From: Elmis aenea
Lineage: Eukaryota > Arthropoda > Insecta > Coleoptera > Elmidae
DNA length: 64,000 bases
Assembly (NCBI GenBank): GCA_947652605.1
Contig: OX393577.1
Span: 53,282,108 to 53,346,107, forward strand
Direction of reading: 5' to 3'
Part shown: positions 11,801 through 22,700 of the stretch, piece by piece
Layout of the letters: every line of letters begins with the position of its first letter
Position numbering within the stretch: the stretch's first letter is position 1
Translations under genes and position numbers: made by a program
Notes under the pieces: model-generated
The model's database searches: none
The model's input: only the letters and a program-made list of their open reading frames with translations
What the model was told of the DNA's origin: nothing

Positions 11801-14800
11801 ATTACGTGATTGAAATGATGGAGGTCTTTGAATACTTATTGAAGTAATTTTGTGGTTACATGTTAATTTTATTGCGTCTAGATGGATTTGCATTGTTTTG
11901 CACGTAATCACACTCTTTAAAAGCATTTTTAAATACAAAACAATATTTGTAGGAAATTTTGTTTTTGCACTCTATTCCTTATTTTCAGCTTATCAGGAAA
12001 AACGGTTTGATTTTCAAAAAATTTTACTAGACTAAAGTTGTAGCGCATAAAATTTGCTATCCGGAATGGGCCGTCGGTTTTTTTGTACAACCTTTCGTTT
12101 TAAAGATACAGCGGTTGCAAAGTCTAAGAAACAATTAAATTTTGTAAATTTTGTTAATTTTTTTGTACAAACTGCTTTATAACTCTCAAACCATTGCCTG
12201 TAGACAAAAAATAAATAGAACTAATTTTGTAGAGAATTTTATGCTCTATTAAAAAACTTAAAGGTATTTTACGATAAAACTGATATTTTCGGCTAGAGTC
12301 TTATAAATGCAGAAGTGAAAAAAATCAAGTAAGTGTTGATATCAGCCTAGCATTTGATTTTAGGAAAAAATTGTACTTGAAATTTTTTCTCAGAAAAAGG
12401 TCCTCTATCACCACTTAAAATATTCGCGGTGATAACGGGGACACCCTGTATTTATGAAAAGCGCAAAAAATAAGCTTTCGATTCACGTCAAAGTTTTTCT
12501 GTATCTCTTTGTTTAAGCGAGATATTTAACATTTTTTATGTCTTTTTAATACACGAAATATGGCCAACACCATATTTGGCTCTTTTCAAAAATGTTAAAT
12601 ATCTCGCTTAAACAAAAAGATACAAAAAAACTTTTAAAACATTTTTTGCATGGTTTTTGGTTCTTAATAAGACGGCGATGTTCAATTTTTTTTTACTCAT
12701 AGGTACAAATATTGATATATTATACCTAACTTTATTTTTTTAAATGGCTTTGACATGAATAGAAAGCTTATTTTTTGCGCTATTCAAAAATATATAATTT
12801 GCTTATGGTTGCCATTTAAAATAAGAAAGTTAGGTGTAATATATCGGCATTGATATGAGTAAAAAACAATTGAACATCGCTATCTTATTAAGCACAAAAA
12901 ATCATGGCAAAAATGTCTTTTCGTTTAAACGAGATATTTAACATTTTTGAAAATTGCCAAAAATCGGTATTTGGCTATATTTCGAAAATTAAAAAAGATA
13001 TCAAAAATCTGTTTACGGCAATGAATTTCTCTCGAAAAAATAAATCAAGACTACGTACTTAGTTTTTTTCTTTCTCTGATAATAACCGAGATAGCCTGTA
13101 TGGGCATCGAAAACAGTCCACCCTGTATACTGGAAGATTTGTTCAAACTATGAACGAAAAACAAACTTTTTTAAATGGTGTCCATTTTCGGCTTCGCAGA
13201 CGTTTTTCTTTGCAGTGTGTTGCATGGCAGCTATTAGTGTCGATGGCTATTGTGCCCTAATTTCTACACAAATGTTTTTCTATAACTGTGGAAAAAGAAA
13301 GTGTACGTGATCAAGCCTCAGACCATTACACAACTACAGAAAAACATTCAGACAGAAATAGTGCACTACAGATATCGACACTAACAGCTGCCATAAAAAG
13401 AGCCCATCTTTACGAAGTCAAAAAAGGCCGCCATTTCAAAGATTTTGTCTTTCTTTCATCTAGCTCTGGGCAAAAAAAATTTTGCTGCCTTTTATTCTTA
13501 ATTACATATACAGGGTGTTTCATTTTTCCATGAGACACCATTGCTATCTCCGTAAATAATGAAAATACAAGGTTGGTTAAATGGTACAAAGGTTAGCTAT
13601 TTAGGAGTGTATTTTAAACGAGACCTTGTTTTGTTTAAAAATTCCATGACTTGCGTGATATAACGAAAAAACCGAAATCGACCAAAACTCAAATATCTCA
13701 GCTATCCTTGCGAATACTCAAAAATGCCAAAGGAAAATTTGTTTGTAGATTTTGTTTGCTAGAAAAAATAAGCTTCATAAAGTAATTACGCACTCGCCGC
13801 TAGGCGGCTCAGTGCGTAACCTTAATAAAATCTTTCTTTTTGGAAAATTCTTTTATAATTCCGTTAAATCATATTTTTCACATAACTTGCGTTCTATACC
13901 AATTATAGTCAATTCATTAAGTCAGGGTGGACCTTAACCCCTTACCGCATATTGTAACAGATATGATACATGTAATATAAAGCGATATTAGTCATGGTTC
14001 TCATATAGTAGCGCCATCTACAGCGTAGTATACTAATAATATACAGTTTCACGCGTAATATTTGACGTGACTTATGTCTCACACTGTATAATTGATAAAA
14101 TAACTTGAAAATTAAAAAAAAAATAGATTGATTTAAATTATGTGATCTAGGCCTTTTAAAATGTGTCTATTGGTGAGTGAACAGATGTGAAAACTTCATA
14201 AGAATTACATTGTAGTTAAAGCAAATTTTAAAAATTTGTCTAGTTAATGATATTTAGTGCTACATCAATTTAACACTTTAAACATGAAATTTTGTTGTAA
14301 ATAACTTTAAAATTAGTAAAAAGCATAATAAAGTTGTGCAACTTTTGATTTAATTAAACAGATGATTTATGATTAGATTTAGACATTTTTACTTTATTAA
14401 ATCAATAGTATATTTGTTTCACCAGGCTTAAATATTTTTATATTTGTAATACAATTTTCAATTTTTTAATTTACATTAAATATAGCACTTACATGAAGTT
14501 CGGCTGGTATGTTTTTCTGTAAATTGTTGATTACCTCTTCGTAATTTTCTTCTTCTGGTACAAAATGTTCTTCAATACTAAAGTTCTGAAACCCGCATAT
14601 GTCAACAAGAAACTGCAGAAATTCTAAAACAGCTTGCTTCTTGTTGTCAGAATAAGATTCCACAAGTAACCGGGCTCTTTCCTAGAACATGCTGAATTTA
14701 TTAGCACTTGTAAGCGAAATATAAAGAGTTATTTAAAATGTTGTATTGCTAACCTCGGTTTCTTCAGGTTTCATGAGAATATCATAATAACAAGACTCGC

Positions 14801-15301
14801 TTCTTAGTGGTTTAAAAAGCTCCCAATCTTTTCCTTTGTTTTTAACGATTTTGGTTTTCTTGGTTGGTTGAGAAACTAATATTTAAAAAAGGAGATTACA
14901 AAAGAATTAAAATTTGATATAACATCCATACCACTTTCAGAATAAACAGTTGATGATGACAAACTTGTAGTTATACTCCGCTCTGAAATTGGAAGTTCTT
15001 CAGCAGTACGGTGTATCATGGTCATTTGTGGAAATGGCACAGGTACGTGGCTTGACCTAACGGGAGTGCTTGTAAGCATCGGGACTGATTGTTCATGACC
15101 ACTCGAACTTGACCTATCGTCAACTGCAGATAAACCAGGAGATGTAGGCATTACATTTTGGCTATTTCGCATTGGAGTGCTTGAAGCACGAGATTCCTGG
15201 GAATCTCTAACATTTGCAGACTGGGTCTGTGGATTAACACGTGGTTGTGTTCTTACGAAAACACCGTTTTTTGAAGAATTCGTGTCGCTTAAATTGGACA
15301 T
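2696..15301 (-). CDS. Divergent cohesin subunit SA/STAG (SCC3 family), 3' partial
   Basis: Eight phase-consistent exons (14932-15301, 14754-14875, 14493-14681, 10574-10781, 8856-9069, 8666-8795, 4201-4382, 2696-2879) encode 533 residues before leaving the window. Residues 1-125 are a Ser/Thr-rich low-complexity N-terminus. From about 190 the protein follows the STAG order: an ESYSDNKKQAVLEF block, a C..F/Y helix, IRSIRHTSVVIAVKVITALV (like the family RAFRHTSTLAAMKLMTALV), then the stromalin conservative domain (DDMRAVCASEIWQWFSSYPD, followed by KKVRLNALQTW) and a helical repeat. STAG proteins bind the RAD21 kleisin and load cohesin on chromatin. The similarity is clearly lower than usual for the conserved somatic SA, suggesting a specialised, perhaps meiotic, paralogue. 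Three introns are very large and packed with fold-back transposons; three are 56-72 bp. Confidence 0.88.
3098..4120. repeat. Fold-back structure in a STAG-like intron
   Basis: The roughly 290-bp arms 3098-3390 and 3835-4120 are inverse copies. Each arm includes a small CAGGGTG-type end (CAGGGTG at 3019-3025 with CACCCTG at 3245-3251, and a mutated CAAGGTG near 3964). The loop (3492 to about 3735) starts with CAGGGTG and matches the end of the transposase element at 39640-39959. Confidence 0.7.
4201..4382 (-). CDS. STAG-like gene, exon 7
   Basis: It encodes SKKVRLNALQTWKHILE and FDVDYNVAICAVEIYTV, which follow the family EVRLKCLKALQSLY and KEYDVAVEAIRLVTLI blocks. The donor is GTACGT; a second GT four bases further downstream is an alternative. 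Confidence 0.88.
4553..5707. mobile_element. Fold-back element, CAGGGTG ends, TA duplication
   Basis: CAGGGTGGACCAAATTCGAA at the left is mirrored by the right end closing in CACCCTG (5701-5707). TA sits outside both ends (4551-4552 and 5708-5709). The two halves are inverse copies over about 500 bp each. It lies in the STAG-like intron between exons 6 and 7. Degraded relatives occur at 1-955, 25030-25440, 31975-32815, 51130-52820 and 55735-55790. Confidence 0.85.
6949..7110 (+). pseudogene. Transposase N-terminal fragment, left arm
   Basis: A 53-codon frame begins with ATG and contains NINN, LLLRLSEVSI and NTDILNLFYIH, the same head as the longer inverse copy at 7080-7496. It stops at TAG where the arm similarity ends. 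It is truncated and cannot be functional alone. Confidence 0.6.
7080..7496 (-). pseudogene. Transposase N-terminal (helix-turn-helix) fragment, right arm and loop
   Basis: The 138-residue frame reads ILNLFYIHAECRKIIVFSER, then PHLTVMTRQKSYFLQFRR, PKRVTNNETYEVNILRYF and SIRLAAQDSGLTYYAVQATL. This is the DNA-binding head (two helix-turn-helix units) of the insect Tc1/mariner-like transposases whose catalytic part is seen at 38590-39602. The catalytic DDE domain is missing. Confidence 0.65.
8666..8795 (-). CDS. STAG-like gene, exon 6 (stromalin conservative domain)
   Basis: It encodes LDDMRAVCASEIWQWFSSYP and MKQLMRFVEDT, matching the RDAIAEIRAICIEEIGVWM pattern of the stromalin conservative domain. 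It is separated from exon 5 by a 60-bp intron. Confidence 0.9.
8856..9069 (-). CDS. STAG-like gene, exon 5
   Basis: It begins AVKVITALVRIFFQIVG, equivalent to the family AMKLMTALVNVAL, and continues through a charged coiled segment (CKEQIQEFTEDEQQVSQFL). The phase fits both neighbours. Confidence 0.9.
9266..9502 (+). mobile_element. tRNA-headed SINE with target-site duplication
   Basis: A B box GGTTCGAATCC (9321-9331) follows an A-box-like TGGCTGGTTGG (9277-9287), the spacing of a polymerase III internal promoter. The 14-bp direct repeat TTAAAAATCACTGA flanks it at 9252-9265 and 9503-9516. The tail is pyrimidine-rich with TTACC repeats (near 9410-9460). The head is not a clean tRNA cloverleaf, so a tRNA gene call was rejected. 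Confidence 0.8.
10038..10450. mobile_element. Single-ended mariner-like fragment
   Basis: CAGTGTGTCCAAAAAGTAAC follows a TA at 10036-10037 and resembles transposon termini, but no matching inverted end was found nearby. The right boundary is a guess. It lies between STAG-like exons 4 and 5. Confidence 0.3.
10574..10781 (-). CDS. STAG-like gene, exon 4
   Basis: The exon encodes YPGKYLFRGSTEW through NIRSIRHTSVVI. It matches the STAG segment that starts DYPLTM and ends QVRAFRHTSTLA, with the RHTS core conserved. It starts in phase 0 and ends at GTGAGT with one leftover base. Confidence 0.9.
10894..13125. mobile_element. Outer fold-back element of a nested pair
   Basis: CAGGGTGGCCTATTTTCGAT begins the left arm; the right end is its inverse closing CACCCTG (13119-13125), each with TA outside. 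A second fold-back (11248-12448) is inserted in the middle. Another copy of this family starts at 27302. It lies in the STAG-like intron between exons 3 and 4. Confidence 0.85.
11248..12448. mobile_element. Inner fold-back element, nearly perfect palindrome
   Basis: CAGGGTGTACCCGTTATCAC (left) is mirrored by the right end closing CACCCTG, with TA duplicated outside. The arms are about 580 bp and so alike that both strands encode the same short peptide (for example FKYKTIFVGNFVFALYSLFS) at 11672-11938 (minus) and 11850-12035 (plus). That peptide is a by-product of the palindrome rather than a gene. Confidence 0.85.
13511..13930. mobile_element. CAGGGTG-ended fragment in a STAG-like intron
   Basis: TA plus CAGGGTGTTTCATTTTTCC starts at 13509, and a second CAGGGTG occurs at 13923 in the same orientation, so this is not a complete inverted element. 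Apart from it, 13130-14490 holds no recognisable feature. Confidence 0.35.
14493..14681 (-). CDS. STAG-like gene, exon 3
   Basis: This exon encodes ERARLLVESYSDNKKQAVLE and a following hydrophobic helix with ICGF, corresponding to the WIESYK..ALLDLINFFIQCSGC region of STAG proteins. Phase 0 at both ends; the donor is GTAAGT. Confidence 0.9.
14754..14875 (-). CDS. STAG-like gene, exon 2
   Basis: A lysine-rich stretch (QPTKKTKIVKNKGK) is followed by DWELFKPLRSESC, the start of the STAG helical region. Acceptor and donor phases agree with exons 1 and 3; the flanking introns are 56 and 72 bp. Confidence 0.85.
14932..15301 (-). CDS. STAG-like gene, exon 1 (start codon)
   Basis: The ATG is at 15301-15299. 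The exon encodes a polar Ser/Thr/Pro-rich segment (residues 1-123) without recognisable fold, as is usual for STAG N-termini. It ends at a GTATGG donor with one leftover base. Confidence 0.85.
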
Positions 15302-16443
15302 ACTGTATTAATTTGCGTATTTAAATAACTTCGACTGCAAATTATTTAAAACTTGTAAATTACCACTAATCAGTAATCACCCACTAATTTTACATCGAAC
15401 GCACCACGCACGAGTACACATGAACTGACATGAACACGTTGATATTTAGGAGGGACACAATTTGATTGGTTCATTTTGAAATTTCAAATTTTATTATTGG
15501 ATACAATGAGCATATTAGCTAAATAGTAAATTACAAACTTAGGAAAAGTTGCCCCTACAATAAAATAAGTAGGTACTGAATCATCAATCATGTCTATGTT
15601 AATCCGTTTTACAATAAAATCGTTTCGCCAAACTTAAAACTTATTAAATAACTTATATTTGAATCAATTTATCAACAAATATAATAAATTCCATATAGAT
15701 GTTTTATTTTATTTTGAAAACTGCCTATTTTTTGCGAAACGGGTTTTGGTATAAAGCCTAATAAGGTTTTAGGTAAATACGTAAATGTTTAAAAATAAAA
15801 TCAGTTACTAATAATACTCTCTGTGCTTTCTAAGATTCTAGCAAGGACACAAAAATTTGTTTTTTTTTTCGTCTGGTTGTATATGCTCATTGATTTTAAA
15901 GTGTATTGACATTATGTTTTTTAATAATATAATTGCAAGTAGAATGTGAATGTGCCCAAGCTGTGTTGTACTGTATATTGACTTGTCTTATATCATGTCT
16001 AAAAAACTGATCTCTCTCAAAGACTTATAAATTATTATTATTATTGATTGTGTCATGACTAAGTTACTTTAATATAGAGAAATTAAATTATTTAATGTAC
16101 TCGTATCACTAAAAGGAAAAATATGTTTCGGAAATAGCTTGCATTGTAGGATTTTAATTTTTAATCGACTTATACTTATAGAGCAGCCAGTCCTTCAATA
16201 TTAAACAAAAAAAAACTTACTTTAAAATGTACAACAAAGTTCAAAATCAACGTTCTTATAAAGCTTAGTTGTTTTACTGTTACAATATTTTATTGACATA
16301 CTTTAGTATCTGATACAGAATTGACAAAAATAATGAAAATGGGTTATTTAATAAACATAATTCAATTTAAAAAACATTATAATTATAAATATACCTGCTA
16401 AAACATTTATTGTAATTTTTGAATATTTAAAAAAATTTAGACA
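15302..16443. other. Intergenic region between the Ig gene 3' end and the STAG-like start
   Basis: Both neighbours are on the minus strand. The part next to 15301 should hold the promoter and 5' leader of the STAG-like gene; no convincing core-promoter motif was identified. The left two-thirds is AT-rich, without palindromic transposon ends. Confidence 0.4.
16406..16411 (-). terminator. Candidate AATAAA polyadenylation signal of the Ig-domain gene
   Basis: TTTATT on the plus strand reads AATAAA on the minus strand, 33 bp after the stop codon of the Ig-domain protein. A second AATAAA further downstream near 16290 is an alternative. Confidence 0.45.
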
Positions 16444-16742
16444 TTAATAATTAGAAAAACCACCATTTCTTTGAATATTGATGGAATCATCAATATTATG
16501 ATTTTGAGAACCACTATCATCCAAGGAACCATATTGTCGCATTGGAGACATAGGAATATCAGGATTAGAATTACTTTCATTACTATTAATACTATCTCTG
16601 TCTGGGTGATCGTCAATTATGAGATTAATAGTCTGTTGTCTTCGTTTTTTCCATTCAAACACAAGAAATGCTGCAACACCACCTATGACGATAAATACTC
16701 CTATAGTTAATCCAATCGAACTGGCAAGGCCGAAACGTGATT
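16444..16742 (-). CDS. Ig-domain gene, exon 12 (transmembrane helix and tail)
   Basis: It encodes the helix IGLTIGVFIVIGGVAAFLVF, a KKRRQQ stop-transfer and an acidic, Ser/Asn-rich cytoplasmic tail ending FSNY. The tail has a YGSL motif that could act in endocytic sorting (inference). Confidence 0.88.
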
Positions 16743-19700
16743 CTGTAAATAATAAAAAGTAAAATTAAATATTCAATAGGTAATGAAAATGTTATCTTTT
16801 ACTTTCTTCATTGACTTCCAGATATATATGCGCCTGTATTTCTGGTTCTGTAAAATCTTTTCCAATACGAGTTACGCATGTCCAAGTACCAGCATGAGAT
16901 GTTTTAACATTATATATTTTAATTCCACAATCTCCATATGCCAGCCCTTTCCCATAGTAACTTAATCTAAACATTAAAACATGGCAGATTAAAATTAATT
17001 TGTTATATTTAGTAAAATTAATAATAGTTCTGATTTTGGAAATAACACAGACTGTTTTTCATCACATATTGCTATTCACAATAGTTTTATGATTTAAAAA
17101 AAAATACTTCAACTTTTGTAAATACAGATCTACTAACGTGGTAGAATTTTCCAAATCTCCTATGTGATAAGCTTCACCATTTGGTGTAATAAAACGACAA
17201 TAAACGAGTGGAAAACCATTGGTACGACACATTAATTGAGCATCATCTCCAGTTTGAACTTCTGCATAACTGTAGAAAGTTAATGTTTCAGCTACTGTGA
17301 CCTACAACATAAAGAGTATCGATTAAGACTGTACAGGGTGGTCCAAATTCGATGGGATTGCATGGGTATCTCGGTTAATATTTAAGATAGAGAAACGGTT
17401 AAATTACCAAAAATGTGCAGTTTTTTGACACAAACTCAGAACAGTTTTCAAAAATATTCTATCATTTCCGGTTTTCGAGTTATTAAATAAAAAATGTTTT
17501 TTTGTCATATTAATAATGTGTCATATCTCCGTTATTATTGTAAATATGAAAAATATTTATGGAGATTATTTTTGGATATTTTTATGTTTAATTTAATTAT
17601 ACTAAAAAAAATATTTTACGCTCGCCGTAAAAAAGTTATGACACAAACTTACCTTTTTTTAAATGGGAACGATAGTTGGCTGTTTAAATTCGTTATTTTA
17701 ATCTCATTCCAAATATATAAGGGTCGATGTATTTATTTTTAATAATAAACAAGTTATGAAGGTTTTTTTATTTTTTTTTTCTAAGAAAATCATTGTAGGC
17801 TGTGAAAAAAAAAAAAAAACAAGGTGTAAAACCTTATAAAACTCATGTGGTACAAGTTACCAAGGTTTTTAAATTTGTTGTTGAGATAAACATCAAAAAT
17901 TTCTGAACTTGAGATAATCAGCAATATACTACATTACTGCTGATTCCGACTATGTTGTTTTCTTATGTTCAAATATTTACAATGTTTATCTCAACAACAA
18001 ATTAAAAAACCTTGGTAACTTATACCACCTGAATTTTATAAGGTTTTACACCTTGTTTTTTTTTTGTTTTCACTATGATTTTCTTAGAAAAAAAAACTAA
18101 AAAACCTCCATAACTTGCGTATTATTAAAAATAAATACATCGACCCTTATATATTTGAAATGAAATTAAAATAGGGAATTTAAATAGGTCATAGCCATTT
18201 AAAAAAAGGTAAGTTTGGGTCATAACTTTTTAACGGCGAGCGTAATTTAAAAAAAAATATAATTAAATTAAACATAAAAATTTCTAAAAATAATCTCCAT
18301 AAATATTTTCGATATTTACAACAATAACGGAGATATGACACATTATTAATATGACAAAAAACACTTTTTATCCAATAACTCGAAAACCGGAAATGATAGA
18401 ATATTTTTGAAAACGGTTCTGAGTTTGTCTCAAAAAACTACACATTTTTGGTAATTTAACCGTTTCTCTATCTTAAATATTAAACGAGATACCCATGCAA
18501 TCCCATCGAATTTGGACCACCCTGTACAGTTTTTTCGTTACTTACACAAAGTCAACTTTATTGTTTACTGGAGACTGTTAAATTGTTTTTAATTTTCAAA
18601 GACTAATAAGATTCTTTAAGATAATTTTACAGTCTATTTTATTTTTTATTTTTAACAAAATACATGGATCAATAGTAGGTTACTTAAATGAAGAGCTTTT
18701 CAAAGAATTTTATTCGATAAATTGAATCTTTTAAAATAATTTTGTTTTGTTGTTACAAAAATTTTTTCCAAAACGCAAAAATCTACAGGGAGTTGCATTT
18801 TAAAGACTCAATTGCACTTGTTCTCAATGCTTAGAAAGTCTAGATCAGATTTTACTTGCATTTTTAAAAGTGTATTTTTTTTAATAAAAAACGTTTTTAT
18901 CAGAAAATTGAACACAGCATTTAATTTTAACAATTATGTATGTAAACTACTGTTAAAAAACAAAATATTCTCAGCCTAAAACACATTTGCTACAATATAC
19001 AGGGTGTCTCAGTTATAGTGACAGCTTGGGGATAAGAAAGTTAATGTTATAGTAACAAAAACAAATGAAGATATGAATAATTGACTAAAAAAATTCAAAT
19101 CTTTTTAAAAAGTGTAGTGATAACGTCGAAAAATATTTTAAGTATGCTTTTAAATCAGCAAGTAACAGGTAAAAGTCGATTTTTTTGTTTTTGTTTTTGT
19201 ATTTTATGAATAGCGCAAAAACTATTTGAGTAATTTTTTTTGAGATTTTTTCTCATAGCACAGTTTTTTTTTAAATGATAGATCAATTTGACTCTCTTAA
19301 CCAACTATACAGGGTGTCCCAAATTCGAGTAAATGCATGGGGATCTCGCTTACCTTAAGAGCTACGAGGTCGGTTAAATTAGGGCAAAGTTGCGAAATTA
19401 GATGCTCATTAATAATCCAAAGAGAAATTGGAAATATCTCAAACGGTAATCAAGAAAATTAGGAAAAACCAGAAAATACGATTTTTGAAAATGGTCTATA
19501 ACTCCTTTGGAGTATGAAATATTTCAAATGTCTGAAAACATTGCCGAAGCAACTTTTTAAGCCGAATCGGATGCTGATCACAAATTTTTCCCAGATCGAT
19601 TCGTTTTTGTTTTATGACAACCAACTTTGTTTTTTCTTATGGGCGCAATTTTTGCTATTTACATAATCAAATAGCATTTATTTTTCTAAATCCATTGATG

Positions 19701-22700
19701 TATCACACATGGTATTTTACTTTTTCTTTCATTGTTTTAAACAATAACCATTATAAATCAGGTTGGCCGGTCATTGTAGTTTATGTTGTTTCCATGACAA
19801 CCGATCAACAAACTAAAAGTTTTGAAGGCTTGTTAGTTGTAAAAATGAACCTTAATAACGAAGAAAAACGCGATATGCTGCCCATAAGAGAAAACAAAGT
19901 TGGTTGTCTAAAAAAAAACGAATCGACCTAGGAAAAATTTGTGACCACCATCCGATTAGACTTAAAAAGTTGCTTGGGCAACTTTTTTACACATTTAAAA
20001 TATTTCAAACTCCATAGGAGTTATAAACGATTTTCAAAAATGGACTTTCCAGTTTTTCCTAATTTTCTCGGATACCGTTTGAGATATTTCCAATTTCTCT
20101 TTGGATTATTAATGAGCACCAAATTTAGCAACTTTGCCAAATTTAAACCTATACTCTAGCTATTATAATAAGCGAGATCCCCATGCATTTACTCGAATTT
20201 GGGACACCCTGTATATCTCTTACCGTTTACGAGGTCCCTGTAGATCTATTAATTTTTACCTCATTTTGGTGTCAAAAAATATTTTGATGTGTAACAACCT
20301 GAAGTCTATTATAATATAATACTGCTATACAGGGTGTGCCAAATTTGAGGCTTAACATAAATATCTCATATATCTTACCAGAGAAGGTCACGATACGTTG
20401 TCGCTAAAATTTGATTAAGGCTGTGTTTATTGCATCAAGAACATCAAAAATAAATGTTTTGCATACACGTGCCACTGGCCATTTTCTTCAGAATAATAGG
20501 GGAAAAACTAAAAAGTTGAATAATAAAAGTAATTTTTGCAATCGCGTTGGCCATGAAACCGTCAGAGACAAAGTCAAAATTTTTCTATTTACCAATGTTC
20601 GCATCCTTTGCAAGTAAATTGGTAAAAAGTTTTTGAAAATATCTTAAACAGTTCCGGAGAAAAACGCAAAAAACGAGGCCCTTGTAAAAACGGTTTTTCA
20701 TATTAAACGCCTATGCAAGTCTCATAGATTTAGTTATAACGTTAAGCGGGGTACACACGTACAAGTATATTGCACAAAATACTTGTATAACGTCAATATT
20801 GAGCAATATATTGTGCTATTTTCAAAAATATTGTGCAATAATACTGATATAATAATACATATATGATATTGCGCCATATATTGTACAATACATATTGCAC
20901 AATATACTTGTACGTGTGTAGGTACCCCGCTTTATAACAGATATTATACCACAACTTCTCAAGTTATAGCGCTCATGCAGGAGTTTCATTTTTGACGTTT
21001 TTCTCCTGAACCATCAAGATTTTTTCAAAAACTTTGCACCATTTTACTTGCAAAGGATGCGAGCAACGGTAAATTAAAAAAATTAGATTTTGTCTCTGAT
21101 GGTTTCATGGCCAACACGATCGCAAAAATGACCTTTTTATAACAATTTTTCAGTTTTTACCCTATTTTTCCGAAGGAAATGGCCAATGGCACGTATAATT
21201 CTGGAAAACGTTTAGTTTTGATGACCTTGATGCAATAAACACAGCCTTAATCAAATTCTAGCCACAACGTATCGTGACCCTCCCTTGTTAGGAGCGACAA
21301 AATTGATAAAATTTTAAGTTTTTTTTATATTTTTAAAAGTAAATAAAATTAAGCAGCAAAATGAGCATCATTTGTTTTTTGAATAACTACTTTATCTTAA
21401 AATGCCCCTATTTAAAGTATTGGTTTTTTAAAATTTGGAAATGACCAACTTATGACACAGTAGCTTCAGTGTACCTAAATTAATTTTTAAGATAGCTTAT
21501 GTAGAATATGAGAATAAAAACACATATGTTTCTGTTTTGAGGCAAAAATATTAATACGTATTAAGCATTCCTTACCTCAACAGTAATATGTTCATCAGGA
21601 ATTCCAGTTTTTCGTGCAAAGGAGCACGTCCACGTCCCATTATCTGTAACACTAATTTGTTCTATAGTAAATGAACACCTTCCCAGTCGTGGTTCGAAAA
21701 GATCTTCAGGAAAATAAACAATTTTTTGTGGCGATGTCACATAACAGTATTCTGATGAATAAGGAACACTACATGAAATTGTTAATTCGTCGCCCTGTCG
21801 AGCAGTTTGGGATAAATATTTTGGATAATCTTGATCTAAAAGCATTCAGTTGAATTTATTTTATTAGAGAATATGACAGTCATTTAAAACATACTTTCAT
21901 ATTCACCAACAGTAATGAATGTTCCAGTAAAATCCAAGGCTCGTTCTATTTCACACATCCATGCTCCATTTTCAAAAGTTTGAAGTGGTTTTTCAATCTA
22001 CAATAAAATTAATTACAACTGCACATACTGGCTGTCTCACAAGGGAGGGTCACGATACGTTGTCGCTATAATTTGATTCAGGCTGTGTTTATTGCATCAA
22101 AGACATCAAAACTAAATGTTTTCCATAATTATACGTGCCATTGGCCATTTACTTCGGAAAAATGGGGAAAAAACTGAAAAGTTGATAATAAAGGTCATTT
22201 TTGCGATCGCGTTGGCCATGAAACCGCCAGAGAAAAATTCAAAATTCTTCTATTTACCAATTTACGCATCCTTTGCAAGTAAAATGGTGCAAAAAAACGT
22301 CAAAAACGAAGCCCCTGCCAAAGCGCAATGATTTGAGAAGTTGTGTGTGTATCTGTATAACTATATCTATGTAACTACTTGCATAGGGGTTTAACATAGG
22401 GAAAACCTTTTTTACAAAGGCCTCGTTTTTCGCGTTTTTCTCCGGAACCGTTTAAGATTTTTTTTAAAACTTTGCACCGTTTTACTTGCAAGGGTGGCGC
22501 GCATTGGTAAATAGAAAAATTTCGATTTTGTCTTTGACGGTTTCATGGCCAACGCAATCACAAAAATTACTTTTATTTTTCAACTTTTCAGTTTTTCCCC
22601 TATTTTTCCGAAGAAAATGGCCAGTGGCACGTATAACTCCGCAAAACATTTAGTTTTGTTGTTCTTGATGCAATAAACACAGCCTTAATCAAATTCTAGC

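Noticed and set aside
11672..12035. A conserved small protein encoded twice
   Set aside because: The identical peptides come from the two arms of one palindrome; no start context, neighbours or family motif support a gene.
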